Shown here one piece after another: positions 24,557 through 33,137 of a stretch of DNA of 64,000 bases. The position numbers were made by a program, and so were the translations under genes. This DNA comes from DATJLY01 sp035518375 (GTDB lineage Bacteria > Pseudomonadota > Alphaproteobacteria > ATCC43930 > CGMCC-115725): assembly GCA_035518375.1 (NCBI GenBank), contig DATIXQ010000004.1, forward strand, positions 11,416 to 75,415, read 5' to 3'. Within the stretch, counting starts at the first letter, position 1. Each line of letters starts with the position of its first letter. The notes below the pieces were generated by a model. It had not been told where the DNA came from, did not search any database, and was given only the letters and a program-made list of their open reading frames with translations.

Positions 24557-25909
24557 ATGCCGGGCATGACGGGATTAGCTGCTGCGGCGCAACGTTGGAC
24601 CAACGCTCAGGTCGTAAGTCGCGGCCTGCGCGATCGGCAGACGCTTTTGGGCGAGCGTCAGGACCTCTACCGCAGGGTGACCGATAGCGCGTCGATCGCG
24701 CGCCATCAGCTCGACACATTCAATTCGACCTGGGCTGCGGCGCGGCGCCGCTATCGCTTCTACGCCGACTGGCAGCAGCGGCATCATCTGCCAGACAGGG
24801 TTGGCGATCTTGCCGAGCTCAAGGATTTCCCGCTCCTGCGCAACACCGATATCGAGGAGAACTTCGCCTCGATCGCGGATGATGCGGCGCCGTGCCGGCT
24901 CGTGCGCACGGGCGGAACGACCGGCCGACCGCGGCGCTTCCCGCGCGGCAGCGAGGACGACCTCCTTCAGCATGCGAGCATGTATCTGGGGCGCAGCTGG
25001 GCCGGTATCCGCGCCGGCGATCCGATCGCGCTGATCTGGAGCCATACGCATCTCTTCGGCAATGGCCTCATGGGGCGCGTCAACGTCGCGCGACGCCACG
25101 TCAAGGACTGGCTCATCGGCACGCGCCGCCTCTCGGCCTATGCGCTCGATGACCGCTCGGTCGCGCGCTACCTCGCGCTCATGCGTGCGCGGCCGGGCAT
25201 GACTCTGGTCGGCTACACCTCGTGCATTCGTAAGGTCCTCGATTACGTCGAGCGCACCGGCTACGACGGCGCCGCGGTGCAGATCCGCGCCGTCGTCTTC
25301 TGCTCGGAGACGGTGCATCCGCGCGATCTCGAGCGCGTGCGCCGGCTCCTGAAGGCCGTGCCGCTGATCGAGTACGGCATGCAGGAGACGGGCGTCATGG
25401 CCTATTCGCGGCCGGGCTCCGACGAGCTCACCTTCTTCTGGGATACGGTGTTCTGCCACGTCGTTGTGGAGCAGGAGCTTGCGATTACGACGCTCCTGCC
25501 GGTGCGCTTCCCGCTCATCAACTACGCGACGGGCGACCGTGTCGAGCCGCTCGACGGCGGCGAGGGTCCGCCCTTCCGCTGCACCCGCGTCCTGGGCCGC
25601 GCCCGCGACATCCTCACTCTACCGATGCGCGACGGTACCGCCATCGACACGCACAGCGACTTCTTCTTCGACATCTTGCAGATCGACGAGGCCATCAGCT
25701 CTTTCTTCATCCACCAGAAGGGCCGAACCATCGATATCGGCATCGCGACATCTTCGGTCGAGGATCGCGCCCGCATCGAGCGCCGCTTCCGCGCCGAGAT
25801 CGCGCGTGAGTTCCCCGCCGTCGATCAGCAGGGCTTCACCTTCTCCCCGCTCGTCGAGGAGCCGCACACGATCGCCGGCAAGCGGCGCTATTTCCTGCGC
25901 GAGCCCTGA
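24557..25909 (+). CDS. PaaK/CapK-like adenylate-forming enzyme
   Basis: A 451-residue protein related to phenylacetate-CoA ligase. The adenylation P-loop LVRTGGTTGRPRRFPR (about residue 115) and EYGMQETGVMAYS, followed by TGDRVEP and GRARDILTLP, are the core motifs of this fold. Members without a phenylacetate pathway are often found in capsule or exopolysaccharide loci (CapK type), where the substrate is unknown. No paa genes are present here, so a true phenylacetate role is unlikely. The start is uncertain (TTG 24554, ATG 24557 or 24566; no good ribosome binding site). Confidence 0.82.
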   Translation: MPGMTGLAAAAQRWTNAQVVSRGLRDRQTLLGERQDLYRRVTDSASIARHQLDTFNSTWAAARRRYRFYADWQQRHHLPDRVGDLAELKDFPLLRNTDIEENFASIADDAAPCRLVRTGGTTGRPRRFPRGSEDDLLQHASMYLGRSWAGIRAGDPIALIWSHTHLFGNGLMGRVNVARRHVKDWLIGTRRLSAYALDDRSVARYLALMRARPGMTLVGYTSCIRKVLDYVERTGYDGAAVQIRAVVFCSETVHPRDLERVRRLLKAVPLIEYGMQETGVMAYSRPGSDELTFFWDTVFCHVVVEQELAITTLLPVRFPLINYATGDRVEPLDGGEGPPFRCTRVLGRARDILTLPMRDGTAIDTHSDFFFDILQIDEAISSFFIHQKGRTIDIGIATSSVEDRARIERRFRAEIAREFPAVDQQGFTFSPLVEEPHTIAGKRRYFLREP

Positions 25910-25941
25910 GCCGCCGGCATCGCGACCCCACCCATCACTTC

Positions 25942-26029
25942 TCGTCATGCCCGGCCTTCGTGCCGGGCATCCGCGTGTTTCCATGCAAAGGACAAACGAG
26001 GATGGCCGGGACAAGCCCGGCCATGACGA
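25942..26029. repeat. Paired GCCGGG palindromes, REP/BIME-like element
   Basis: Two hairpins lie between convergent genes: ATGCCCGGC with GCCGGGCAT (about 25947-25970) and ATGGCCGGG with CCCGGCCAT (about 26001-26023). TCGTCATG at one end and CATGACGA at the other make the whole element an imperfect inverted repeat. Elements of this form are scattered through many Bradyrhizobium and Rhodopseudomonas type genomes. Confidence 0.65.
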
Positions 26030-26048
26030 AAAAGAAATATGGCTGTGC

Positions 26049-27293
26049 CTACGCGGTGCGGACTCGCGTCGGCTCGCTCGGATAGGTGGTGCGCTCGCGC
26101 AGCGCGGCGCGCGTCACATGCGTTGCGACGCGCCGCGCCGCGAAGCCCGCGCCCAGCATGAAGCGCATCAGCGGCCCGAAGGTCGGCGCCGCGGCGAGCC
26201 CCACGAAATAGAGTCCGGGCACGCTCGACTGGAAATGCGCCGACAGCACCGGCACGCCGGCGGCGGTGGCGATCCCCTCGCGCAGGGTGTCGTCGAAGAA
26301 GCCGAGCTTGCGCACGTCGATGCGGAAGCCGGTCGCGGCGATGAGGTGATCGGTGAGGATCTCCTCTTGGCCCTTCGCGCCTTCGAGCACGAGGCGGAGC
26401 TTCTCGCCCTGCGGCTCGGCCGCGCGGAGGCTGCGTCCGAGGACGAGCGGCACCTCGCGCTCGACGAGCTTCTTCATCCACCACGGCCCGGCCGGCCCGA
26501 GGAAGGTGCCGTAAATGTGCTGCCGCATCGTGCGCGGCAACAGCCGCACCAGGTCGGGCGCGTCCTCGTAGATGCGGCTGCGCACGCCCGGCGCCATGCC
26601 CGACATCGGATAGCGCAGGCGCTGATAGAGCGAGCGGTGCTCCGGCAACGGCTCGCCCGCCCAACGCAGGCTCGGTCGGCGCGCGACGAGGCGGACGGCG
26701 ATGCCCTCTTGGTGCATCAGCCCGGCAAGATCGAGCGCCGAGGAGCCGGCGCCGAGGATCGTCACGTCGCGCCCCTTGAACGGCGCGAGGTCCGAATGGC
26801 CGTAGCTGTGTGTCACGTGTGCGCGCGACAGCGGTTTCAACACGTCGGGCATATGGACATAGGCGCCGATCCCGGCGGCCACCACGACCCTTCGCGCGAA
26901 GCACCCGCCGCCATCATCGAACTTGAGGAAGAACCCCTCGCGCGTTCCGCGCACCGCGACCACCATGCGCTCTTCGAGCTCCGGCACGCACCGGAGCTGG
27001 AACGCTATCCCGTAGGCGCACATGGTCTGAAGCGCGACCGGCAGGCCCCACGCGCGATAGGGCACCTTGTTTGCGGCGCAGAAGCTCGCGAGCGTGAACT
27101 GTCCTTCCGGCTCGAAAAGGTTCGACGCGAATCCCTCGGACTTGAGATGCATGCTCGCCGGCATCTCGTGCCGCCAGCTCCACATCGGGCGGCCGAAGAT
27201 GCGCAGCGACACGCCGCGCGCGCGCAGATGCGCGGCGAGCGACAGGCCATAGGGGCCGGCCCCGATGATGGCGACTTCACACGTGCTGGACAT
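26049..27293 (-). CDS. FAD/NAD(P)-dependent monooxygenase-like oxidoreductase
   Basis: A 414-residue flavoprotein of the class that includes flavin-containing and N-hydroxylating monooxygenases. The FAD motif is IIGAGPYGLSLA (about residue 10) and the NAD(P) motif ILGAGSSALDLA (about residue 165); the C-terminal ATGFRIDVRKLGF closes the FAD site. The start at 27293 has GGGAG upstream and gives the expected N-terminus; an open extension of 96 codons upstream lacks domain content. It is divergent from the GMC oxidoreductase (169 nt apart) and convergent with the CapK-like gene. Substrate unknown. Confidence 0.85.
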   Translation of the reverse strand: MSSTCEVAIIGAGPYGLSLAAHLRARGVSLRIFGRPMWSWRHEMPASMHLKSEGFASNLFEPEGQFTLASFCAANKVPYRAWGLPVALQTMCAYGIAFQLRCVPELEERMVVAVRGTREGFFLKFDDGGGCFARRVVVAAGIGAYVHMPDVLKPLSRAHVTHSYGHSDLAPFKGRDVTILGAGSSALDLAGLMHQEGIAVRLVARRPSLRWAGEPLPEHRSLYQRLRYPMSGMAPGVRSRIYEDAPDLVRLLPRTMRQHIYGTFLGPAGPWWMKKLVEREVPLVLGRSLRAAEPQGEKLRLVLEGAKGQEEILTDHLIAATGFRIDVRKLGFFDDTLREGIATAAGVPVLSAHFQSSVPGLYFVGLAAAPTFGPLMRFMLGAGFAARRVATHVTRAALRERTTYPSEPTRVRTA

Positions 27294-27462
27294 GGGTTCG
27301 CTCCCGGAAATACGCGTGCTCAGAGTACTAAAGCGGCGCCGCAAAAACGCAAAACCGAGGCGATCGTTCCGCCCTCGAAAGTGCCGCCATGGTTCCAGGA
27401 ACGAATTGGCAGGCAACGCCGTTTTTCCTGCCGGCTTCGCGCTTTCCAGGGAACAAGCAAGA

Positions 27463-29103
27463 ATGATCCTCGACGCGCGTACAGTCCCTTCCGGCACCGT
27501 CATCGAGAGCGATCTCTGCATCATCGGCGCGGGTAGCTCCGGCATTTCGCTGGCGCTGCAGTTCGCCGGTACCGGCCTCAAAGTGTGCCAGGTCGAAAGC
27601 GGGGGGCTCGAACCCGACCGTGAGTTGCAGGCACTCGCCGACGGCGACAGTATCGGCGTCCGCTATTCGAGCCTCGCCTCCTGCCAGCAGCGCTGCTTTG
27701 GCGGCAACGGCAATGTCTGGGGCGGGTGGTTCACGCCGCTCGATGCGATCGATTTCACCGCGCGCTCGTGGGTCGAGGACAGCGGGTGGCCGTTCGGCGC
27801 GGCGGAGCTCGCGCGTCATTCGCGGCGAGTGCACGATCTCTGCGAGGTGCCGGAAGACGACTACGACATCGGCGCGGTCGCGAAGCTCGGCGATCCTGCG
27901 GCGCGGCTTCTCCCCTTCGACCGGACGCTGATCGATTCCGTGCTTTACCGCTTCAGCCCGCCGACGCGGTTCGGCCAGAAGTATCGCGCCGAGATCGCGG
28001 CCGCGCATAACATCACCTGCTACACGCATGCCCATGCGCTTTCCCTCAAGGCGCGTTGGAACGCGCGCGAGATCGACCGCGTCGAGCTCGGCACGCTCGC
28101 CGGGACGCGCTTTGCGGTGCGCGCGCGCCAGTTCGTTCTTGCCACAGGCGCAATCGAGAATGCGCGGCTTCTGCTGCTCTCGAACGACGTTGCCACAAGC
28201 GGGCTCGGCAACGAACACGACCTCGTCGGCCGTTATTTCCAGGATCATCCGCACACGAAGCGTGCGCTCGTCACCGGCCCCGCGAAATTCCCGCTGGGTC
28301 TCTACGGCCTCGCGTTCCGTGGCCGCGGCCTCGCGGCCGGGCTGGCGCTGCCGCCGCGGCTCCAGGAGGCGGAGCGGCTTCTCAACTACAAGGCGAGCAT
28401 CTATCCGGTTTTTTATGGCGAGGACTCGGCCGGGTGGGCGGCGTTCCGCACGCTCGCTCTATCGTTGTCGCGACGCTGGGGCTCTGACCTCTACGACCGT
28501 TTCGCGTTGCCGTTCCGACCGCGCGGGGTGCGCGCTCGTGACGTCGCCGTGATGATCCTGGCGCCGCACAAGACGGCGGCGGCCGCGCTCTCGCACGCGT
28601 TTCACCTCGACCGCTTCCGCGTCGGCTACGTGCTCGAAAGCAAGCCCGAGCAGGCGCCCAACCGCGACAGCCGCATCCTGCTTTACGACCAGCGGGATCC
28701 GTTTGGTCTGCCGCGCGCGCGGATAGATTGGCGACTGCGGCCGATCGACCGCCGCACCGTCGTGCGTGCCGAGGAGCTGATCGACGGCGAGCTGCGCCGG
28801 CTCGGCCTCGGCCGGCTCGCTCCGCTCGGGCCGGGGGAGACCGAAAGCTGGCCCAAGGAATTTGCCGGCGGCTGGCACCAGATCGGCACGACGCGTGCGC
28901 ATCGCGATCCGAGGCATGGCGTGGTCGATGCCGACTGCCGCCTTCATGGCGTAGCCAATCTCCATATCGCCGGCGCCTCGGTCTTCCCGACCGGCGGGGC
29001 GGTCTCGCCGACCCCCACGATCGTCGCGATGACGTTGCGCCTGGCGGAGCACCTGCGCCGCACCCTCATGGCGACTGAGCCGCTCGTCGCCGGCGCCGCC
29101 TAG
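27463..29103 (+). CDS. GMC-family FAD-dependent oxidoreductase
   Basis: A 546-residue alcohol or sugar oxidase/dehydrogenase. The FAD-binding motif CIIGAGSSGISLALQFAG is at about residue 20, the substrate domain includes ATGAIENARLLLLS, and the C-terminal GGWHQIGTTR (catalytic histidine) with HIAGASVFPTGGAVSPT is characteristic of the GMC C-terminal half. The start at 27463 is chosen over the long upstream in-frame extension, which overlaps the divergent gene. No signal peptide. The pairing with a monooxygenase-like and a CapK-like gene suggests a small-molecule or sugar-modification pathway of unknown product. Confidence 0.88.
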   Translation: MILDARTVPSGTVIESDLCIIGAGSSGISLALQFAGTGLKVCQVESGGLEPDRELQALADGDSIGVRYSSLASCQQRCFGGNGNVWGGWFTPLDAIDFTARSWVEDSGWPFGAAELARHSRRVHDLCEVPEDDYDIGAVAKLGDPAARLLPFDRTLIDSVLYRFSPPTRFGQKYRAEIAAAHNITCYTHAHALSLKARWNAREIDRVELGTLAGTRFAVRARQFVLATGAIENARLLLLSNDVATSGLGNEHDLVGRYFQDHPHTKRALVTGPAKFPLGLYGLAFRGRGLAAGLALPPRLQEAERLLNYKASIYPVFYGEDSAGWAAFRTLALSLSRRWGSDLYDRFALPFRPRGVRARDVAVMILAPHKTAAAALSHAFHLDRFRVGYVLESKPEQAPNRDSRILLYDQRDPFGLPRARIDWRLRPIDRRTVVRAEELIDGELRRLGLGRLAPLGPGETESWPKEFAGGWHQIGTTRAHRDPRHGVVDADCRLHGVANLHIAGASVFPTGGAVSPTPTIVAMTLRLAEHLRRTLMATEPLVAGAA

Positions 29104-29139
29104 AACCGCAGGTTGTTATTCCACTGTCCGTTCCGAACC

Positions 29140-29155
29140 TGTGATCCAGGTCACA
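29140..29155. promoter_or_regulatory. CRP-like palindrome TGTGA-N6-TCACA
   Basis: TGTGATCCAGGTCACA is a 16-bp CRP-type palindrome lying 72 nt upstream of a small gene. TAAAAT at 29189-29194 could be a -10 element, and CTAGGCCTAG at 29168-29177 is a further perfect palindrome. Confidence 0.55.
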
Positions 29156-29227
29156 TGCCCGCCCGTACTAGGCCTAGGCCCCGAAGACTAAAATCAGGGG
29201 GCCTCGCTGCCTTCAGGGAGGCTGGCT

Positions 29228-29425
29228 GTGGCGCATTTTCGCATTTTTTTGCTCAACCGCGCTGGGCGGATTGAGTTTCACGAGGAGGTCGAGGCGCCGT
29301 CCGATCAGGCTGCCATCTCGCTCGGCGAAGCGCTGTTTCGTCGCTATCCCGCCTGTGCCGGGCTTGAGGTCTGGGAACTGACGCGCCTCGTGCACAAGGA
29401 ACTGCATCAGGATCCGTCGCGCTGA
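29228..29425 (+). CDS. Small hypothetical protein
   Basis: A 65-residue soluble protein starting at GTG with a strong GGGAGG 6 nt upstream. The sequence (MAHFRIFLLNRAGRIEF, EAPSDQAAISLGEALFRRYP) resembles small DUF6894-like or 'hypothetical' proteins common in Bradyrhizobium-type genomes, though I cannot confirm a family. Upstream sits a CRP-like palindrome. Function unknown. Confidence 0.65.
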   Translation: MAHFRIFLLNRAGRIEFHEEVEAPSDQAAISLGEALFRRYPACAGLEVWELTRLVHKELHQDPSR

Positions 29426-29474
29426 GGCGCAAGTTTCGAGGCGAGGGGAGTTTGTGCTTGCTCTGAGATGGGGA

Positions 29475-29518
29475 GCGGGAACCCGGGGCAAGCGACATGG
29501 AGCGCCCCGGGTCCCCGC
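29475..29518. repeat. GC-rich inverted repeat between small gene and unknown gene
   Basis: Arms 29475-29489 and 29504-29518 pair over 15 positions with one central mismatch and a 14-nt loop. It could be a bidirectional terminator for the two converging genes; a T-rich tail is absent. Confidence 0.5.
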
Positions 29519-29554
29519 TTTCGCGGGAGCGACCGCGAACCGTTAGATCGTTCT

Positions 29555-29959
29555 CTACGATAGCCGGACGAGGTTCTTGGTTGGCGGCGCGTCGGTGATG
29601 ATCGAGCGCAACGCCGACTCCTCGGCGGCCCGAGTGAGGGCCGCTTCCGCGGCGCGATATTCGATCACTTCCTCGAGCGTGTTGCGCAGCACGTCGGCCG
29701 GCGTCGCCTGGTTCTTCAGGAGGCCGATGAACCCGTTCGCCGCCGAGTTGGCGGCCTGGCTCAGTAGTCCTTTGGCGCGGCTAAAGTTCATGTTTTCATC
29801 CATCTTTGACAGGGGCGCGTCGCCTGAGGCGGCGGCCGGAACGAGGGACGACTCAACCGGCAGCGCAGCAGGTTCCTTGACCGGCGGCGTCTTCTCCTCC
29901 GCCATCGCGGGGCCCTCGGCGCGGCCGGGTGACTGGAAAATCGAGCTAAGCTTGTTCAT
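29555..29959 (-). CDS. Hypothetical protein next to bactofilin
   Basis: A 134-residue soluble protein. Residues 15-50 are Pro/Ala/Glu-rich and probably disordered; the C-terminal half (LLSQAANSAANGFIGLLKNQ, ADVLRNTLEEVIEYRAAEAAL) is helical and amphipathic. No family is recognised. The ATG at 29959 is preceded by AAGGATG. It starts 27 nt after the bactofilin stop on the same strand, so a role with the bactofilin filament is a reasonable guess. Confidence 0.62.
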   Translation of the reverse strand: MNKLSSIFQSPGRAEGPAMAEEKTPPVKEPAALPVESSLVPAAASGDAPLSKMDENMNFSRAKGLLSQAANSAANGFIGLLKNQATPADVLRNTLEEVIEYRAAEAALTRAAEESALRSIITDAPPTKNLVRLS

Positions 29960-29985
29960 CACTCATCCTTCGTCGCTGGCGGGAG

Positions 29986-30417
29986 TTAGGCGCTGCGCAC
30001 GATCGACGGCTTCGACGGAGCTTCCATCTTGATGTCGCCGGACAGATCGCCGCCGGCCTCGACCTCGATCTGGGCGTAGCGCACCTTGGCCGCGAGCTGG
30101 CCCGAGCTGCGCAGCACGAGATGCGTCCCGACCGTGAGCTCGCCCTCGAAGCGCCCGTGGATCTCAGCCGTCTCGACCGAGGCGGTGCCGATATAGAGCC
30201 CGCCCTTGGCGATCTGCATCTCCCGGCACTGGGCGATGTCGGCCTTGACCGTACCCTCGACGATGAGGATATCGCACGAGGTGATCTCGCCGCGTACCGT
30301 GATGTCCTTGCCGACTACGAGCTTGCGCGCCTGCATCTCTTCGCCGTGACCCGGCCGCGTCACGCGGCGGACCGCATCGGGCATTCCGGTGCGCGCTTCG
30401 TCGATAAGACTCTTCAT
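29986..30417 (-). CDS. Bactofilin family cytoskeletal protein
   Basis: A 143-residue polymer-forming protein. The bactofilin core (about residues 30-135) shows the repeated beta-helix rungs (KLVVGKDITVRGEITSCDIL, VEGTVKADIAQCREMQIA, GTASVETAEIHGRFEGEL). The short charged N-terminus and C-terminus flank the core as usual. Bactofilins form membrane-associated filaments that localise cell-wall or polysaccharide enzymes. Start 30417 has GGGGA 7 nt upstream; an ATG 6 nt earlier abuts that site. It is divergent from a glycosyltransferase at the edge of the exopolysaccharide region. Confidence 0.88.
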   Translation of the reverse strand: MKSLIDEARTGMPDAVRRVTRPGHGEEMQARKLVVGKDITVRGEITSCDILIVEGTVKADIAQCREMQIAKGGLYIGTASVETAEIHGRFEGELTVGTHLVLRSSGQLAAKVRYAQIEVEAGGDLSGDIKMEAPSKPSIVRSA

Positions 30418-30616
30418 TCGCATTCCCCGTCCTGGTTGTTTTGAACCTATCGCATTGGCGCTTTCCGGCCGGGGGCAAAATTGCGGCGCGGACTTGCGGA
30501 CCCGGCCGACTCGCGCAAAGGCGGCCCGGCATTCTGATAATTGTCACAGCCGATGGGGTTGGGCGCCGCATGTGCGAGCAATGCAACCATCGCGCGGCTG
30601 CGCCTGTTCACTCGCG

Positions 30617-31744
30617 ATGCGCCGACTCGTCTTCGCCTGGGACCAGTTTGGTCCCTACCATATGGATCGACTCGAGGCCTTGGGCCGGCACTTCGCCGGC
30701 CGGGCCGAGATCGTCGGCATCGAACTCGTGCGCTACGGCGAGATCTACGGCTGGGCGCCGACCGGGCCCGGCCACGCGTTCCGCAAGATCACGCTTTTCC
30801 CCGAGCAGGGGCGGAGGAGCGTCCCTCCGCTCCCGCATGCGGCGGCCCTCATCCGCGCCTGCCACGCCGAGGGCGCGCGCGAGATCTTCCTGTGCGACTT
30901 TCAGCTTCCGGGGATCTTCCTGTCGGCGCTGGCACTGCGGCTTCTGGGCTGCCGCGTCTACATCATGCAGGATTCGAAATTCGACGACAAACCGCGGCGC
31001 CTTACGCGCGAGTTCGCGAAATGGGCGCTTTACCGGCCTTACCATGCGGCGCTTGTTGGGAGCGACCGCAGCAAGTCCTATCTCGAGTTCCTCGGCATGC
31101 GTTCCTCGCGCATCGCGGTCGGCTACGACGCGATCGCGCTCGAGCGCATCGCGGGCCGTGCGGGCGCGGCGCCGGCGCCCGATGGCATGCCCCACGCCGA
31201 GCGCCATTTCACCGCGATCGCCCGCTTCGTGCCGCAGAAGAACCTGGCGGCGGCGATCGACGCCTATGCGCTCTACCGCCTTGCCGCTGGGGCGGCCCCG
31301 CGCGAGCTTCACCTTTGCGGCGCGGGTCCGCTCGAGGACGAGCTGCGCGGGCGCGCCGAGGGCATTCCCGGCATCGTCTTTCGCGGCTTCCTGCAGGAGG
31401 CCGAGATCGCCAAGACGCTCGCCGCTAGCCTCGCGCTGCTGCTCCCCTCGATCGAGGAGCCGTTCGGCCTCGTCGTCAACGAGGCGATCGCCCTGGGCGT
31501 ACCAGTCATCCTGTCGCACAGTTGCGGTGCTGTCGACCGCATCGTGCGAAGCGGCGTCAACGGCTATGTCGTCGAGCCCGACAATGTCGAAGGCATGGCT
31601 CATTTCATGACGCTGCTCGACCGCGATGTCGCGGAATGGCGGCGTCTCGCGGTGAATGCGCAACAGTTCCGCGCCGACGCCGATGTCGGCGCTTTCGTCG
31701 ATGGCGTCGACCGCGTCGTGGCGATGGTTGGCGCGGTGCCCTAA
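30617..31744 (+). CDS. Family 4 (GT-B) glycosyltransferase
   Basis: A 375-residue cytosolic transferase for polysaccharide assembly. The C-terminal donor-binding half has FTAIARFVPQKNLAAAIDAY and the GT4 motif LLLPSIEEPFGLVVNEAIALGVPVI. The N-terminal half opens MRRLVFAWDQFGPYHMDRLEALG, as in several Rhizobiales EPS transferases. The frame stays open upstream to 30389 but without a start that preserves this N-terminus. The sugar donor cannot be told. It is convergent with fabF (4-nt gap). Confidence 0.85.
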   Translation: MRRLVFAWDQFGPYHMDRLEALGRHFAGRAEIVGIELVRYGEIYGWAPTGPGHAFRKITLFPEQGRRSVPPLPHAAALIRACHAEGAREIFLCDFQLPGIFLSALALRLLGCRVYIMQDSKFDDKPRRLTREFAKWALYRPYHAALVGSDRSKSYLEFLGMRSSRIAVGYDAIALERIAGRAGAAPAPDGMPHAERHFTAIARFVPQKNLAAAIDAYALYRLAAGAAPRELHLCGAGPLEDELRGRAEGIPGIVFRGFLQEAEIAKTLAASLALLLPSIEEPFGLVVNEAIALGVPVILSHSCGAVDRIVRSGVNGYVVEPDNVEGMAHFMTLLDRDVAEWRRLAVNAQQFRADADVGAFVDGVDRVVAMVGAVP

Positions 31745-31748
31745 GGGC

Positions 31749-33011
31749 TCAGGGCGGGGGGCCGAAGACGAGCGAGGCGTTGGTGCCGCCGAAGCCAAAC
31801 GAGTTCGAAAGCGCATAGCGCACGCGGCGCTTCTTCGCGTGAAGCGGCACAAGGTCGATGTCGCAGCCCTCGGACGGCTCCTCGAGATTGAGGGTGGGCG
31901 GCACGATGCCGTCGCGGATCGCGAGGATTGAGAAGATGGCCTCGACGCTGCCCGCCGCGCCCAGAAGATGGCCGATCGAGGATTTGGTCGACGACATCGA
32001 CAGCGCGTAAGCGTGCTCGCCGAAGAAGCGTTTGACGGCGCCGAGCTCGATTTCGTCGCCGAGCGGCGTCGAAGTGCCATGCGCGTTGATGTAGTCGATA
32101 TTGGCGAGAGTAAGGCCGCTCCGCCGCACGGCAGCCTGCATGGCGCGGAAGGCGCCGTCGCCGTCTTCGGCCGGTGCGGTGATGTGATGAGCGTCGCCCG
32201 AGAGCCCGTAGCCCAGCACCTCGCCATAAATCTTGGCGCCGCGCGATTTCGCGTGCTCAAGCTCCTCGAGCATGAGGATGCCCGCGCCTTCGCCCATGAC
32301 GAAACCATCGCGCGCCTTGTCCCACGGCCGCGAGGCGCGCTGCGGCGTGTCGTTGAAGCTCGTGGAAAGCGCGCCCATCGCCGCGAACCCGGCGATGCCC
32401 AGCCGGCAAATGACAGCCTCGCTGCTGCCGCACAGCATCACTTCAGCATCCTCGTCCTGGATGAGCCGCGCGGCGTCGCCGATCGCGTGTGCGCCGGTCG
32501 AGCACGCGGTGACGACGGCGTGGTTGGGCCCGCGGAATTGGAAGCGGATCGAGACGTTGCCCGTGGCGAGATTGATGAGATTGCTGGGGACGAAGAACGG
32601 CGAGACGCGCCGCGGCCCCTTCTCCTTCAGGACGAGCGCGGTCTCGGCAATGCCCGGAAGCCCGCCCATGCCCGAGCCGATCAGCACGCCGGTGCGATTC
32701 CGGCTTTCGCTGTCCTCGGGCATCCATCCCGAATCCTTCACCGCCTGTTCGGCCGCCGCGAGCGCAAAGCCGATGAAGAGATCCATCTTCTTCTGCTCTT
32801 TGGGCGGGACCCAGTCGTCGAAGTTGAAATCGCCATTGGCCGTGTCGCCGCGCGGGACCGAGCCCGCAATCTTTGCCGGCAGGTCCGTGACATCGAAACT
32901 CTGGACCGCGCCGACGCCGGACTCACCGGCGAGCAGGCGCTTCCACACATGCTCGACGCCAACGCCCAAAGGCGTGACGAGCCCGAGACCCGTTACGACG
33001 ACCCGTCTCAT
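31749..33011 (-). CDS. fabF: 3-oxoacyl-[ACP] synthase II (FabF/KAS II type)
   Basis: A 420-residue condensing enzyme that elongates acyl-ACP. The Cys-His-His triad is C170 (TACSTGAH), H311 (NAHGTSTPLGD) and H348 (SSIGHLLGAAG). Length and motifs fit FabF rather than a polyketide ketosynthase. No acpP, fabG or other fatty acid gene is beside it, whereas housekeeping fabF normally follows acpP. Here it lies between a glycosyltransferase and a sulfotransferase, so it may be a second copy serving an acylated polymer or lipid. Confidence 0.93.
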   Translation of the reverse strand: MRRVVVTGLGLVTPLGVGVEHVWKRLLAGESGVGAVQSFDVTDLPAKIAGSVPRGDTANGDFNFDDWVPPKEQKKMDLFIGFALAAAEQAVKDSGWMPEDSESRNRTGVLIGSGMGGLPGIAETALVLKEKGPRRVSPFFVPSNLINLATGNVSIRFQFRGPNHAVVTACSTGAHAIGDAARLIQDEDAEVMLCGSSEAVICRLGIAGFAAMGALSTSFNDTPQRASRPWDKARDGFVMGEGAGILMLEELEHAKSRGAKIYGEVLGYGLSGDAHHITAPAEDGDGAFRAMQAAVRRSGLTLANIDYINAHGTSTPLGDEIELGAVKRFFGEHAYALSMSSTKSSIGHLLGAAGSVEAIFSILAIRDGIVPPTLNLEEPSEGCDIDLVPLHAKKRRVRYALSNSFGFGGTNASLVFGPPP

Positions 33012-33137
33012 GCGCGGATCAACCCCGCATCAATTGGTGGGATGCGTCAGTTTATGGAACTTGCAAATGGCTCGCAAGCACAACCGGGCGCACCTTAGCG
33101 CGGGCCTCAACCAAGTTTGCTTGGCACCGCCGAGCAC

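Noticed and set aside
25464..27536. 690-codon plus-strand frame covering the CapK-like end and the monooxygenase
   Set aside because: Low-complexity Ser/Arg product that runs across two real genes and the intergenic repeat.
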